A stretch of 64,000 nucleotides of DNA from Erodium maritimum. Taxonomy: Eukaryota > Streptophyta > Magnoliopsida > Geraniales > Geraniaceae. A program made the translations under genes and the position numbers. Shown here in pieces: positions 12,200 to 22,641 of the stretch. The notes below the pieces were generated by a model. That model ran no database searches, was not told the DNA's origin, and saw only the letters and a list, made by a program, of their open reading frames with translations. The stretch lies in NCBI GenBank assembly GCA_963921825.1, contig OY997589.1, forward strand, positions 73,950,523-74,014,522, given 5' to 3'. Position 1 is the stretch's first letter. Each line of letters begins with the position of its first letter.

Positions 12200-13081
12200 A
12201 TTTCTTAAAAACGAAAGTAGAGAAATTTTATTGATCATGAAGTGACTCATAAGTATAAACATAAAAGTAACCTGGGTCCCTGACCCTGGGTTCTAGTATT
12301 TGTCCAAAACCCCCGTAGGGTTTTTGGCGCACTTGACCCGTATTTTTTGATCATTTTTTTTATCGCTGACCAAGAACAACAGAACAACGAACCTAATAAC
12401 CTAAGTAACTTGCAATGCCAATTCTTCTGAGATCCCATAACTTTCGTAACGAGGCCTCCTGGTATTGTTAGCTCTCCGGCTTGGATCGATGGACTGTGGA
12501 ATTGGGAGGACCGAGCGTACGCTCGGTGCTCCGGATGTGACTTCATCGATACTTCACGCAGAAGCAGATTGATCATCATTGGGTCGACCCAAACTGAGTC
12601 GTCTAGTCTCGAGGTGATCGGCTTTGGTTGTCGAGGCCCTCCTCCCGGGTCCCAGATCCAGCGAGCCTTTAGGATCGCTCCGGTCACGGCCACGTTGGTG
12701 TTCGGGTGTGAGTGAGTCATCCCTGGAGCTACGTTGGGCCGGTGCCTAGGCGGCCCTATCGGTGGTTGCACCATGTTGCCGATGGCGGCGGCGTGGAGAG
12801 CGAGGAGACCGATAGCGACGGCGTGGACTCTGTTCGTTCCAGGGAGGGTGCGGCACGAAGGGAGGATAGTTGGTTGTCGGGAATGATGCGAGATGGTGGC
12901 ACACGTTGACCGGAAGGGTGATTGGCGACGGTGAGAGTTCAACCCCTGAGGGTTCGAGAAGAAACCCCAAAAAACATAAGGAGAACGCTTTGTGTTGTAA
13001 GCATAGGGAAGAGGACCATGGCGCAGACCATGGCCATGACCATGGTCAAAACTTACAGCTTCAAAGAGGAGGCAGAGAGAG
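12200..13081 (-). mobile_element. Retroposon-like insertion (882 bp) with a 15 bp TSD
   Basis: Exact duplications gtgaacaagattatt at 12,185-12,199 and 13,082-13,096 flank it. The left end is AT-rich and the right half is GC-rich, the same polarity as the neighbouring LINE-like insertions. The long minus frame 12,247-13,089 (280 codons) crosses the right TSD and has low-complexity composition, so it is not called as a gene. Three ACCATGG heptamers occur within 35 bp near 13,014-13,047. Confidence 0.7.
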
Positions 13082-13221
13082 GTGAACAAGATTATTTAAA
13101 CAAGATACGAATATATATAAATTAAGTTTGATTTTTTGGAGCGGTAATCAGCAAATGAATTTGCATTCCTTCGACCAGTTAGCAGGAAAGTCCAAGGAAT
13201 AGGATGGTATAATAAAAAAAA

Positions 13222-13710
13222 GGGAAAATATTATATTGGTACCCTTAACTATACGTTTTTAACACATTGGTACCCTTAACTAATTTAATCACTAAAAAGG
13301 TACCTTAAGTTTCCAATCAGTAACACGTTAGTGTTTTCCGTCCATTTTTTGACGGAAAATGGTCATGTGCAATGCACATGACCTTAAACGTTCAAAAAAT
13401 GACAAAAATACCCCTCTAAGTTCAAACCCTAATTATTCTTTTACCTTATTTCTTCTACGCAACTTTCATCTCCCCCATATTATTTCATACATACGCCTCC
13501 TTCACCTCCCTCGCCGTGAAAGTTAAGAGTCATTTTTTGAAAGTTTAAGGTCATGTGCATTGCACATAACCATTTTTTGTCCAAAAATGGACGGAAAACA
13601 CTAACGTGTTACTGATTGGAAACTCAAGGTACCTTTTTAGTGATTAAATTAGTTAAAGGTACCAATGTGATAAAAACGTATGGTTAAGGGTACCAATCTC
13701 ATATTTTCCC
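13222..13710. mobile_element. Long-TIR foldback MITE (Mutator-like), 489 bp
   Basis: The left end GGGAAAATATTATATTGG and the right end, reverse-complemented, GGGAAAATATGAGATTGG start inverted repeats that stay closely matched for about 185 bp. Only about 120 bp of spacer lies between them. The flanks taaaaaaaa (13,213-13,221) and taaaaaaat (13,711-13,719) match at 8 of 9 positions, as expected for a 9 bp Mutator-type TSD, although the A-rich context weakens this. Each inner TIR end contains a palindrome ggtcatgtgca/tgcacatgacc (13,361-13,383; degenerate copy 13,549-13,571). It has no coding capacity. Confidence 0.85.
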
Positions 13711-13859
13711 TAAAAAAATAGTTGAATTAACGAGTGAGTATTAATTTCTATTATTGGGCTCATAAAAGAAAACAAAAGTAATGCACGGGGAGTTTTCTAG
13801 TCATGGGTTTGTGGCGGCTTAAGGCAACCTCCACATGTATGCATGCCAAGTAGCTTACT

Positions 13860-13869
13860 CTATAAATAG
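13860..13869 (+). promoter_or_regulatory. TATA box of the SABATH gene
   Basis: CTATAAATAG matches the plant TATA consensus. It lies 100 bp upstream of the proposed start codon at 13,960 and 150 bp downstream of the MITE. A transcription start is expected about 30 bp downstream, near 13,890-13,900, in an A/C-rich stretch. Confidence 0.7.
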
Positions 13870-13959
13870 CTTCGCCATCACCATGTATTAGAAACACAAA
13901 CACAATACAAGCGGCATCAAATTTATCAAATCTTAGACCGGCCTGCCTTAACAAGAAAA

Positions 13960-14080
13960 ATGGCCATGATTTTAACTAGTAAATCTTCCTCCCCAATCAT
14001 CCCTTTCGGATCCATTTCAACAAGCCTGCCCTATCATCACAAGAGTTATTCTTCAATAATTGTTTCATTTGCTTCTTCTG
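13960..14080 (+). other. Proposed exon 1 of the SABATH gene (transit-peptide-like)
   Basis: It encodes 40 residues plus one base. Thirteen residues are Ser, none is Asp or Glu, and it starts MAMILTSKSSSP. It ends at the consensus donor G|GTAAGT (14,081). It joins an acceptor TTTTCAAG| at 14,470 and restores a Gly codon across the junction in the frame that reads through to the SABATH body. A competing reading starts at 14,395 with a hydrophobic, signal-like stretch in the same frame, but that lies inside the proposed intron. Confidence 0.6.
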
Positions 14081-16503
14081 GTAAGTTATCATCATTCATA
14101 CAATCTCTACTAATAAAAAATATAACTCTGATTCGTCTTAAAATAAATGTTTATTTTTTTTAATAAATAATTATTAAAGAATGAATAAGTAGAAGTAATT
14201 CTATTATATATACACAATAATGAATTCTTGACATGATATTCAAGAAGAAAGAGATGGAATCACCTTTCTCTCAAACAAATACGCTTGAAGTTATCTAATT
14301 GAACAAATGTAGCGAGATCTTTATCTACTAATCCGGACCTTCGGGTTTGTTTGGATACATAAGATTTCTCGGAGGTGACCGAAGATGAAAATTCATGCTA
14401 AATCACATTTACGTTTTGTTTTTGCTATTGATGTTGATTGAATTGTCGAACGGAAAATTCCATTTTCAAGGAAGGAGAGATGTGTCACACCTAAGCATGG
14501 CAAGGAGCCGCAGTAGAAAGCTTCAGGAGATCCCCAAGGTTGGTATAAATGGAGCAACAATGACTGAAACAAGTAATGACCACGGATTGTTAGTTAAGGA
14601 AGTCCTCCACATGAACGGGGGTACCGGAGACGCTAGCTACACCAAAAACTCTTTGTTCCAGGTATCTGTTCGGAAACAAATAACATTTATTTTGAGACGG
14701 AAGATGTATAATATTCATCGTTCTGAGTCGCCTTGCAGAAGAAAGGGATGCAGAACGTGAAGCCCATATTACAAGACAACATAAGGGAGCTCTTCTGCTC
14801 CATGAGGCCGCAGTGTCTCAACTTTGCTGATTTGGGCTGCTCTTCCGGACCCAACGCGTTTTCTCCGTTACGGGAAATTATGCAAACTATTGATGAGGAA
14901 CGCCGGAGGCTGAACATTGACGGCGACCCACCGGCGGTACAGGCCTTCCTCAACGACCTTGGCGGCAACGACTTCAACAACCTCTTCAGCTTGTTGCAAG
15001 CGTTCCAGAAGGAGGTCGAGCAAGACAAGTTGGGGGCTTGTTTCGTGAGTGGAGTGCCGGGCTCTTTCCACGGAAGGCTCTTCCCTGACAATTCTGTCCA
15101 CTTCTTTCACTCCTCTTACAGCATCAATTGGCTCTCACAGGTATATACCAATATATCATAAGCTGTCCCGTTTCTGAGATTGAATAAAAAGTAAAAGCTG
15201 ACGAAATATAATCGTATCAAGTTCAATTTTATAATACAAAGCAGTATGATATATAACAATCAGATTTCTCAACAATTTCTTTTTGAGAGAATAATATCAA
15301 TTTTTGTATAACGACTAACAAGTATACACGTTACATATTTCAGACCAAAACATAAATAGTACAACAAACATACACTTCAATAAGTATAATAAATAAACAT
15401 CTATCCGGGATCAAACTCTAGACTTTATATATAAAAAGTTATGTCTTAATTATTGTAATGTCCCCTTGGAGACGATTCCTAATAGTAATCTAATCTAACT
15501 CACCAATATTAATCCCATTTAATAAGTAAAATATTATTATACAAATAAAAAGTCAAAATATTGCAATATATAAATGATCAGATTAGCAATATTTAGTGAT
15601 TATAAATTAGAAATAAATAAGCAAAACAAAAAGAATAAGTTGCAATGATCTGTTGAAGTATGAGTAAAATGTATGGACAAATTGAATATTTGATAAGTAT
15701 ATTAGTGTCTCCACCCATCGATTCGAGTTTTTGGGTTGGACAGAGCTTTAACATGTTATGAAAGCCTGGTTCGACTTATGACCAAGTTTATTATCTCCAC
15801 CTTGTGATCTCTTATCTATATGCAGATGTCAACAATATTAATAACATGACTGGTTGACTGACCATATATATTTTAGGTACCAAAAAGGATGGTGAAGGAA
15901 GAGGGAAGGCACATGAACAAAGGGAACATCTGCGTAGCGAAGAGCAGCCCCGTGTCGGTGCAAGGAGCCTACTCCAACCAATTCGAGACCGATTTCTGCA
16001 ATTTCCTGAAAGCGAGATCAGAAGAGATCACTCGAGGAGGCCGCATGGTGATAGCCATGATGGGTAGCAACGACAACAGAGGCTACACCATATGGGAGCT
16101 ACTCGGAATGACTCTAAACGACATGGTCTCTGAGGGTTTAGTCGACGAATCGGCCTTGGACTCGTTCAACATCCCACTGCACTCTCCATGCAGGGAACAA
16201 GTGAGGAGCGCTATCCAGAAAGACGGCGCCTTCAGGCTCCTTCGACTCGAAACGTTCAGGTTGAACTGGGACGCCGATAACTTGACCAAAACTGAAGTTG
16301 TCAATAACTACGATAATGTTGAAAGAGGGAAGCAGATGGCGTTGACGTTGCGAGCTGCGGGAGAGGCGGTTTTGGCGGCTCATTTCGGGCATGAAGTCAC
16401 CGATGCTTTGTTTCGCCGACACGCGAAGAAAGTTGCCGGCTACTTGGATCGTGTGGGAGAGGGTATGTGGACTAATCATGTCATTTCCTTGATTAAGGAT
16501 TGA
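13960..16503 (+). CDS. SABATH-family S-adenosylmethionine-dependent methyltransferase (carboxyl methyltransferase-like), four exons
   Basis: Proposed exons are 13,960-14,080, 14,471-14,661, 14,739-15,140 and 15,877-16,503, with GT..AG introns of 390, 77 and 736 bp and all phases compatible, giving 446 aa. The family transfers a methyl group from SAM to carboxyl groups (or ring nitrogens) of small acids and alkaloids. Visible landmarks are VLHMNGGTGDASYTKNS at the SAM/substrate N-terminus, ADLGCSSGPN (SAM motif), PGSFHGRLFP, SYSINWLSQ (with the substrate-pocket Trp), GGRMVIAMMG and a normal C-terminal helical part. Substrate cannot be read from sequence. The ATG at 14,560 alone would give 376 aa, the usual SABATH length. 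Exon 1 instead adds a Ser-rich extension without acidic residues that resembles a plastid transit peptide. The ATG at 13,960 has a good context (aagaaaaATGGCC) and follows a TATA box. The enzyme body is certain; the first exon is inferred. Confidence 0.9.
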
Positions 16504-17082
16504 TTGCTGAGTAGCATTATTTATGTTTGTATTGTTGGGTCTGATGTCCTAATTATTATGTTGCTTCTTTCATTTCTTGTATTAAATGTACTGTTTTCTC
16601 TCCAATAATTTATGTGAATCTTGAAATTATGTATTTGTTCCCATCGACTGCAAAATTTTAGAAATCGTCGGGTTTAAAGTTTGAACTGATCAAATTGGTC
16701 AAAGAGAGAGCAACTACCACTAAGTCAATATCGTTTGGGATTTGAACCGGACACAAGTTTGGTCAAGGGTACTTCCGGTTGGAATTGGCCGATACCGAAT
16801 GTGGCACAATCATCATTCATTATTGGGAAATACCATCAAGGCAAAGTAGGGCTACGTCGTTCTAGGTATTGATTTTGTTGTTTAAGTTCTAGGGCAACCC
16901 AGGTTTCATTGATCTGAGATTGTTGTCCAGGAAGTGTAGTTCAAGGCCTTAGAGCATCTCTAGTTGTGGGCTGATTGTTGGCTCAAGTTGTTGGACGACG
17001 CAGTAAATAATCATGTGTTGTCTTAGTAACACTTAGGCAACGCATACATATGGGTTTTATCCAATTAGATTTCTTAGACGAT
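16504..17082 (+). other. 3' UTR and intergenic DNA downstream of the SABATH gene
   Basis: It is AT-rich after the TGA at 16,501. No canonical AATAAA is visible, although weak variants (attaaa near 16,580, aataat near 16,603) could serve. At about 16,953 gagcatctctag resembles a Tourist-type MITE end, but no partner end was found. No gene is seen. Confidence 0.5.
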
Positions 17083-17316
17083 CACTACAGCAGAAATCTA
17101 CTTGACTGGCGGATAAAATGGGTTTTAACCTTACACATGGATCGGATCCGTGGGTAAGGTTATCACCTTCCTGACAGATGCATGTATCCGTTTTCCAAAA
17201 TCTTTACTGACAGGACTTGGCCGACGTATAGATCCGTCAGTCAGGATCCTGATCGACTGATACAATGACTTAACTAACGGATTCAATCCGTCTGGCACCT
17301 ATTGCTCAGCAGTAGT
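17083..17316. mobile_element. Candidate CACTA-type MITE
   Basis: It starts CACTACAGCAGAAAT after gat, the terminal signature of CACTA (En/Spm) transposons. Several subterminal copies of a gatccgt/tccgtcagt-type motif in both orientations follow within 200 bp. The proposed right end (gctcagcagtagtag) is a degenerate inverted match, followed by ac rather than a perfect 3 bp TSD. The right boundary is weak. Confidence 0.45.
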
Positions 17317-17360
17317 AGACATAGCTCTTAAATATTGTTGTCTTATTACTATATGTATTT

Positions 17361-18658
17361 TTTTTTTGATCGGCGAATGCATATATTAAAAACCTCAATT
17401 CCGAGGTGGAAAATGTTACAAAAGAAAACACAACCTCACTATAGATTGTGGGAAACAACAGGCAAAATCTAAGACTAAAACAAAGAACTGTACAAGAGAT
17501 AAGGAGAATTAAGCAAGATTTTGAAGCAGATCATGAGCCCTGAAGTTAGCTGAGATGCAAGTCTGGCCAAGAGATGTTGATGATCAACAAGTGAGAAGCT
17601 GCAAGTGAGGAGCTTCAAAGTAGGGGAAGAGATGGCCATGTCTGTCTTCAACGGAGTCAAAGTAGCCCTAACGGGTAGATCAATCTCAAGCACACGGTCT
17701 CAGCCAAAGCAGTAAATCTGCCATAGTTTCACAAAAAACCGAGAAAAGAACACAGAGACCCAGCCAACAGACCAAACCAAACTCACCCTAAATCGCATAA
17801 ACTGAACCGAAACCAAACCTAAAAATTCTTTAGAATAGCCAGGGGCCAAAATCCCCACAGAGGCCAACACCAACTGTGAGGACCCATCCTCATAGCAAGG
17901 ATGGGAACCAAAGACTAGAAGGCAGGAAATAGTAAAGTATAACGAGATAAGGGGAGAGAGGGAGTGGTAAAAGTCACAAACCAAAGGTTGGAGAGCAATC
18001 TGTGGTAAGAACCACGTCTCCGAAGGAGCTGCCCGAGCCAGAGCGGTCCAGATCTGCCGGGTAGAGGCAGATCCGAGCAGAAGAAGAATGAAGACGAGGG
18101 CCGGCGAAGTAAGCCGGAGCCGAAGCAAGCCGGAGTCGAGGGCTTGTGGACCGAAGTCGAGGGTCTGAGCGTGAGGGCCCGAGCGAGGAAGGAGAAGCTG
18201 CTCCGGAAACAGGGAGACCATGGCCGGACCATGGCCGGAGTTGTGAGTTTGCAAGCAGACTCGTCACCGGCGAGAGACGTGGGCAGATCTTAGCCGGGGA
18301 GCAGCGAGCCGGGGAGGGGAGAGTCGAGGAGCGGCGGGGCTGTGCCGGAAAGGCCGGTGACGAGCCACGGAAGCCAGATCTGGGGCGGGTCTGTGCTGGA
18401 AAGGCCGGTGGAGGCCAGATCTGGGAGAGACACGGCCGCCGGAGACGGACGGAGCAAGGAGGAGGGCGAGACTCGGGAGCCGGAGACGGGCGAAGCAAGG
18501 AGGGGGAGGAGGGGCAGCAAGACCTCACAGGTGACAGCATGGCCGGAGCCGCGCCGTCACCGGCGAGGGAAGGGGAAGACGAAAGCTGAAGGGTTCGGGC
18601 ACGAGAACCAAGTCAGAGAGATTTTGGGGTTTTTTTACAAGTGATACATCTTAAATCC
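17361..18658 (-). mobile_element. LINE-like non-autonomous retroposon (about 1.3 kb) with a 16 bp TSD
   Basis: Exact duplications attactatatgtattt at 17,345-17,360 and 18,659-18,674 flank it. The left end is a poly-T run followed by gatcggcgaatgcatatatt, a typical plant LINE/SINE 3' end read on the minus strand. The right two-thirds are GC-rich and full of overlapping open frames on both strands (for example 17,974-18,540 minus, 188 codons). These are low complexity, rich in Ser, Pro and Arg, and lack domains, so they are not called as genes. Confidence 0.85.
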
Positions 18659-18912
18659 ATTACTATATGTATTTGGGTGACACCATGTTGTGTCTCCCAA
18701 ATTTTGTATGAACATGTATAAAAAAAGGCATAACATTGAAAAAAACAGGGTGTTCGTCCCATTCAAAATGTGATTTTCTAAATAAAAAATTATCTTCAAT
18801 AACAAAGTTCACAATTGCAACTATTCATGCAAAAGACATATATACAAGTTATCATCAAAATACTAAGTTCAAAATGTATTCAAAATATAACAAAAGCATA
18901 TCAATAAATTCA

Positions 18913-19140
18913 TGGGTGTCCCCTGTGTATTGATAACACCGGACAAAAATTTGGTTAAATTTATGCCACTTTGATGAAATGTGATCAATTCATAAGGCGT
19001 ATTAAATGACATGTTACCAATAAATAAGAGGTATTAATGGTACCCCTTATGTATTGATAGCACATTGGACATGAAATGTGATCAATTATTATATGACATG
19101 TTACCAATACATAAGAGATATTAATGGTATGAAACCAATT
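18913..19140. repeat. Degenerate direct duplication, unit about 100-115 bp
   Basis: Segments with tgtattgata, catgaaatgtgatcaatt, gacatgttaccaata and agatattaatggta recur in the same order near 18,925-19,040 and 19,050-19,131. Confidence 0.6.
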
Positions 19141-19260
19141 CATAAGGGATATTAAGGGTGTGTTACCAACATGTAAAAACTCTTATTGAACGTTATAAGA
19201 CTTTGAGATACTAAATGTGCGTGATATTCCAAAAGGATCTAAAAGGTAATTAACCCTAAA

Positions 19261-19311
19261 TTCATACAAGCTTAACAAATTCATACAAGCTTAACAAATT
19301 CATACATTCTT
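19261..19311. repeat. Short tandem repeat, 20 bp unit
   Basis: ttcatacaagcttaacaaa is repeated twice and followed by a partial third copy. Confidence 0.85.
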
Positions 19312-20039
19312 AAGAAGGTCTAGAAAAGGAATTTGTGTGAGATCGAAAAACTTTTTCATCCGTCTTATATTCTCTTGCCGCAACATTTCCATCCACCCAT
19401 CATTCTCACGACACACTATTTCTGTTAAGTCTTTCCTTTTCTAGTCCAACTACGTCATGACCCTCACTTGCAACTGAACCCTCATTTATTATGTCTTTTG
19501 GTTCAATTGAACATTGAGATCCTCCTATGTAAATAACCATTAGTCAGAGTATTAGGAGGATTGGGATTTTTTTGTCTCCCTTTGACCTTTTCTTGGACAC
19601 TTCACACTATTTTCCTCTCGGATGTGTGTACCTTTCAAATCGTCCACCACAACCTGAGAATCCACTACTATGCACCCTCATCAACTGGGAAACTTGTAAT
19701 AACTCCTCAAGAACGCATGTCTGAACGAATGGAGGAGTCGAATAAGCAAAGGCTTGTGTCCTCCTCCAAGTTCTGCTTTAGTTTGTCATGAAAATATATA
19801 GCAAATATATTAATTGCACATAATGAAGATTAAAGAGAAATCGAACAAGGAACTATTTAATTAGAACTCAAAGTAATGGATATTGTATCATTTTACACAT
19901 CATCGATTTTTGATAAATAACCGAAGCAGATGGTGTTCAATTTCTTTCGGTGGTAAAAACCAGTCTTCTCCTCAAATGGTGATGGCGTTTTGCTACTAAA
20001 AGGCCTGTATTTTAAAGGCATGTTATTTGTGCTTGTTTC

Positions 20040-20447
20040 AGGTGGAAGGAGATTGAGTGGGACTTGGGTGCGCTTCTGGTTCTTCTGAGGGCTTCCTCTT
20101 TCTTCATTCGGCATGTGGTTCGTTTGGATTGGGACCCTGGGTTTGCAAGAGTTTTTTTCCCTAACACTTTGAGGTGGGTGGTCGGTTCTAGCACTACGAT
20201 TCGTTTCTGGGAGTACCCGTGGATTTTTTATACCGCACTTGTTACTCGTTTTCCCCGACTCTATAGGTTGGCGGAAGACCTTCATGGGTCAGTTGTTGAG
20301 TTTTTTGTGGATCGGGAATGAGTTTTTCTATTTGGTAGGGATCTTTGGGTTCGAGATACATAGGTGTCGGAGGAGATAAGGGTTCGCCTAGTTGGGGTTC
20401 GTCTTGTGAGTGAGTGATCATATTCGTTGTTCTGTTCTGGGGATCCG
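20040..20447 (+). pseudogene. LINE ORF2 C-terminal relic, fragment 1 of 4
   Basis: An open stretch (20,064-20,321) reads LRWVVGSSTTIRFWEYPW and FPRLYRLAEDLHG, the C-terminal region of plant L1-type ORF2 just before the zf-RVT domain. Stops follow. It is cut at 20,447 by the solo LTR beginning 20,448. The pentamer atccg (20,443-20,447) reappears at 31,826-31,830, where the LINE resumes. Confidence 0.75.
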
Positions 20448-22641
20448 TGTCACGCCCCAAATCCGGTTTTGACCGGACTCGAGACGTGAACTAAAACAAT
20501 AATAATTTTAATCGAAAATAAGCCAACAAGTCTCAATCTCAAAATTTTAAAACTTTAAACACCACGCGAGTCACAGCTCGGTAAAAACAAACGGTAAAAC
20601 AGTTCAAAATAAACGGTACGTCTCTAGACTATCTAGCCTAGGACCCTCGTAAGCTCCCAAGCATCGAGCATCCAGCTAGTACACTTCCCGCTTAGAACCT
20701 GAAAAACAACAAAGTAAGGGGTGAGCTTTCGCTCAGTAGGAAAAGTAGTTAAGGTTATAAGCAAGCGCTCACCACCACGGGTAACCGTCCAATCAGGGTA
20801 TACTAGTACGGCACACAACTAATTTCCAACGGAACTCGTAATCACACTCCTCAACTCAAGACCGAACCACACTTACCAACAGACTCAACGAACAAGCACA
20901 AACAGCAACCAGCACACAATTAACAAACATCGAACATAAAGTAAACTTTAAAGCACAAACACGTCCCGTACCGCAGTCCCCTACTCGGTCGGCTGTCCAC
21001 GGCCCGACACCCTCATATCGTACCGGAATATCATCGGCCTAGATATCTTCCCGTCGAACAACCGGGGCCAATCTCGAATAGTCATACCGGAATCTCCATC
21101 GGCCTAGACCTCTTTCCCAGAACTCCTTCGGGCAAAGGATAGGTGAAACAACTTTCCCGGAACTCCTTCGGGCAAAGCACAGAATACGTAACCGTCGGCC
21201 TAGACGTCCCACATCGGAGTACCCCCTCGATGCAGGCTATCGTACCAGAACCACTACCCGGGGGACCGCACCTACATGGGACCACACTGTCGGCCTAGGT
21301 ACTACCTACACCGGCGTACCCCCTCGGTCATAGGTACCATACTGGAAACAACTCCCGAACACATATCAAGATAATATTACAATTGACATAATTAAACACG
21401 GCTTACCGAGCCCAACAATCTTACCATAACCAGTCACGTCGGTCTATCACTCACCCGACCATATCACAACCAAGGGTTTCACATCAACACAACCACGGCA
21501 CACTCGCCCAAACATAACAACAACATGCTCAGCGGATATACTAAATCTTGTCTATTAACCCTAACGACACCGACTCATACGGCAGGCATCTCAAACAATA
21601 ACAGGCAATTCCAAAACAACACACAACCTACGGCTCGACAAGACCGATCTACCAGCACGGCAATTCCCAAGTATCGAAAACAGATAAAACAGTTAACTAG
21701 TGAATCCCGTCCTACATGTTACTACGACTCGTCCGATTATTATCTGATATAAACGTCTTTCTAGTTTTATTAATTCCTAATATGCATACTAGTAACTTTC
21801 CGCAATTAAACCGGTATCCGCTACTTCCCTACCTCAAGACGATACCACAGCAGCGTCTCCTAGCTGTTGACTACCGGGCCAACACCGTCTTCTAGGGCGA
21901 AGTCCGCATCTGGTTTAACTCCGGTCTTCTCTTCGCTCGAAGCCGAACTCTACTTTACACAGAAAGTTACAATGAAAACCAGTTTCACAATTTAAATTAA
22001 AAGGTTACGAAGGTCTCGATTTAAATTCAAAAGTTGTCTTTTAGACTCGAGCGGGCTAAAAACGGGATTACGACGAATCGGGTTCGAGCACCCGAGTACC
22101 GAAACCGGTGCACGTTTCCCGAGGCACGGTCCCAATGCACAGATCTCGAGGCACGATTTTCTTGGCACGATCCCAAGGTACGGGTTTCGTGGCACGGTTC
22201 CCGAGGCACCGTTTCAATGTTCCACTTTTATCTCGTTCAAGGTCCGTTTTAAAGTCTAGTTTCAACGTCCCACGTTCCAGATTCGTTCAATTGCTCAAAA
22301 CCCGTTTTAAAACAATATTATTTTAGTTTAAAACTCATTTTAAACCCTTTTTCTCATTTAATCAAAACTGGTTTTGTTTTTAAACATTTTCCCTTTGTAC
22401 AAATCAATCTCATTAATTTTATTTTTGATCTTTCCTTCTTTTGTTCCCGAACGGACCAGAAACCAGATCTGACACAAGGTTGATTCGCAGTTCAGATCCA
22501 ACAAAAACGCAACGGGGAAACGAAAAAGGGACGGAGAGGGGAAAACTCGGTTGACCTCGGACCGGCCACCGGCGGTGCCGTTGCCGGTCGAGGTCCCACG
22601 GGTCGTGAACTCACCGTAGGAGAAAGGGACGACCACGGGGA
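20448..22641 (-). mobile_element. Solo LTR A, part 1 (gypsy-type, interrupted by Ty1-copia)
   Basis: It starts TGTCACGCCCCAAATCCGG. On the minus strand this is the GGGGCGTGACA end shared by all large LTRs here. It is interrupted by the copia insertion at 22,642 (TSD gggga) and resumes at 31,101. Both parts total about 2.9 kb. The outer TSD atccg is exact (20,443-20,447 and 31,826-31,830). It contains the palindrome GAGCTTTCGCTC (20,723-20,734) and GC-rich repeats. No coding domains are seen. Confidence 0.85.
22085..22235. repeat. GC-rich ggcacgg-type repeat array in LTR A
   Basis: Repeated cgaggcacggt/ttggcacgat/gtggcacggt units occur every 20-25 bp. Homologous arrays are at 33,560-33,800 and 38,580-38,680 in LTRs C and B. 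Confidence 0.65.

Larger units (their letters stand above)
18675..20039. other. AT-rich intergenic stretch with local repeats
   Basis: It contains a degenerate direct duplication of about 100 bp (18,913-19,140) and a short tandem at 19,261-19,311. The open frame 19,561-19,791 has no recognisable domain. Confidence 0.5.

Noticed and set aside
12247..13089. 280-codon open frame on the minus strand
   Set aside because: It spans the GC-rich body of a small insertion and crosses its right TSD. It has low-complexity composition and no recognisable domain, and other frames in the same block are also open.
14395..14470. Signal-peptide-like start (MLNHIYVLFLLLMLIEL) in frame with the SABATH exon
   Set aside because: It lies directly upstream of a good splice acceptor and is better explained as the pyrimidine-rich 3' end of intron 1. 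A TATA box and ATG upstream support the longer transcript.
16953..17082. Tourist-like MITE start gagcatctctag
   Set aside because: No matching inverted end or 3 bp duplication was found nearby.
17700..18644. Several overlapping open frames of 100-188 codons on both strands
   Set aside because: They lie in the GC-rich part of a TSD-bounded LINE-like insertion. Ser/Pro/Arg-rich translations in all frames indicate composition, not coding.
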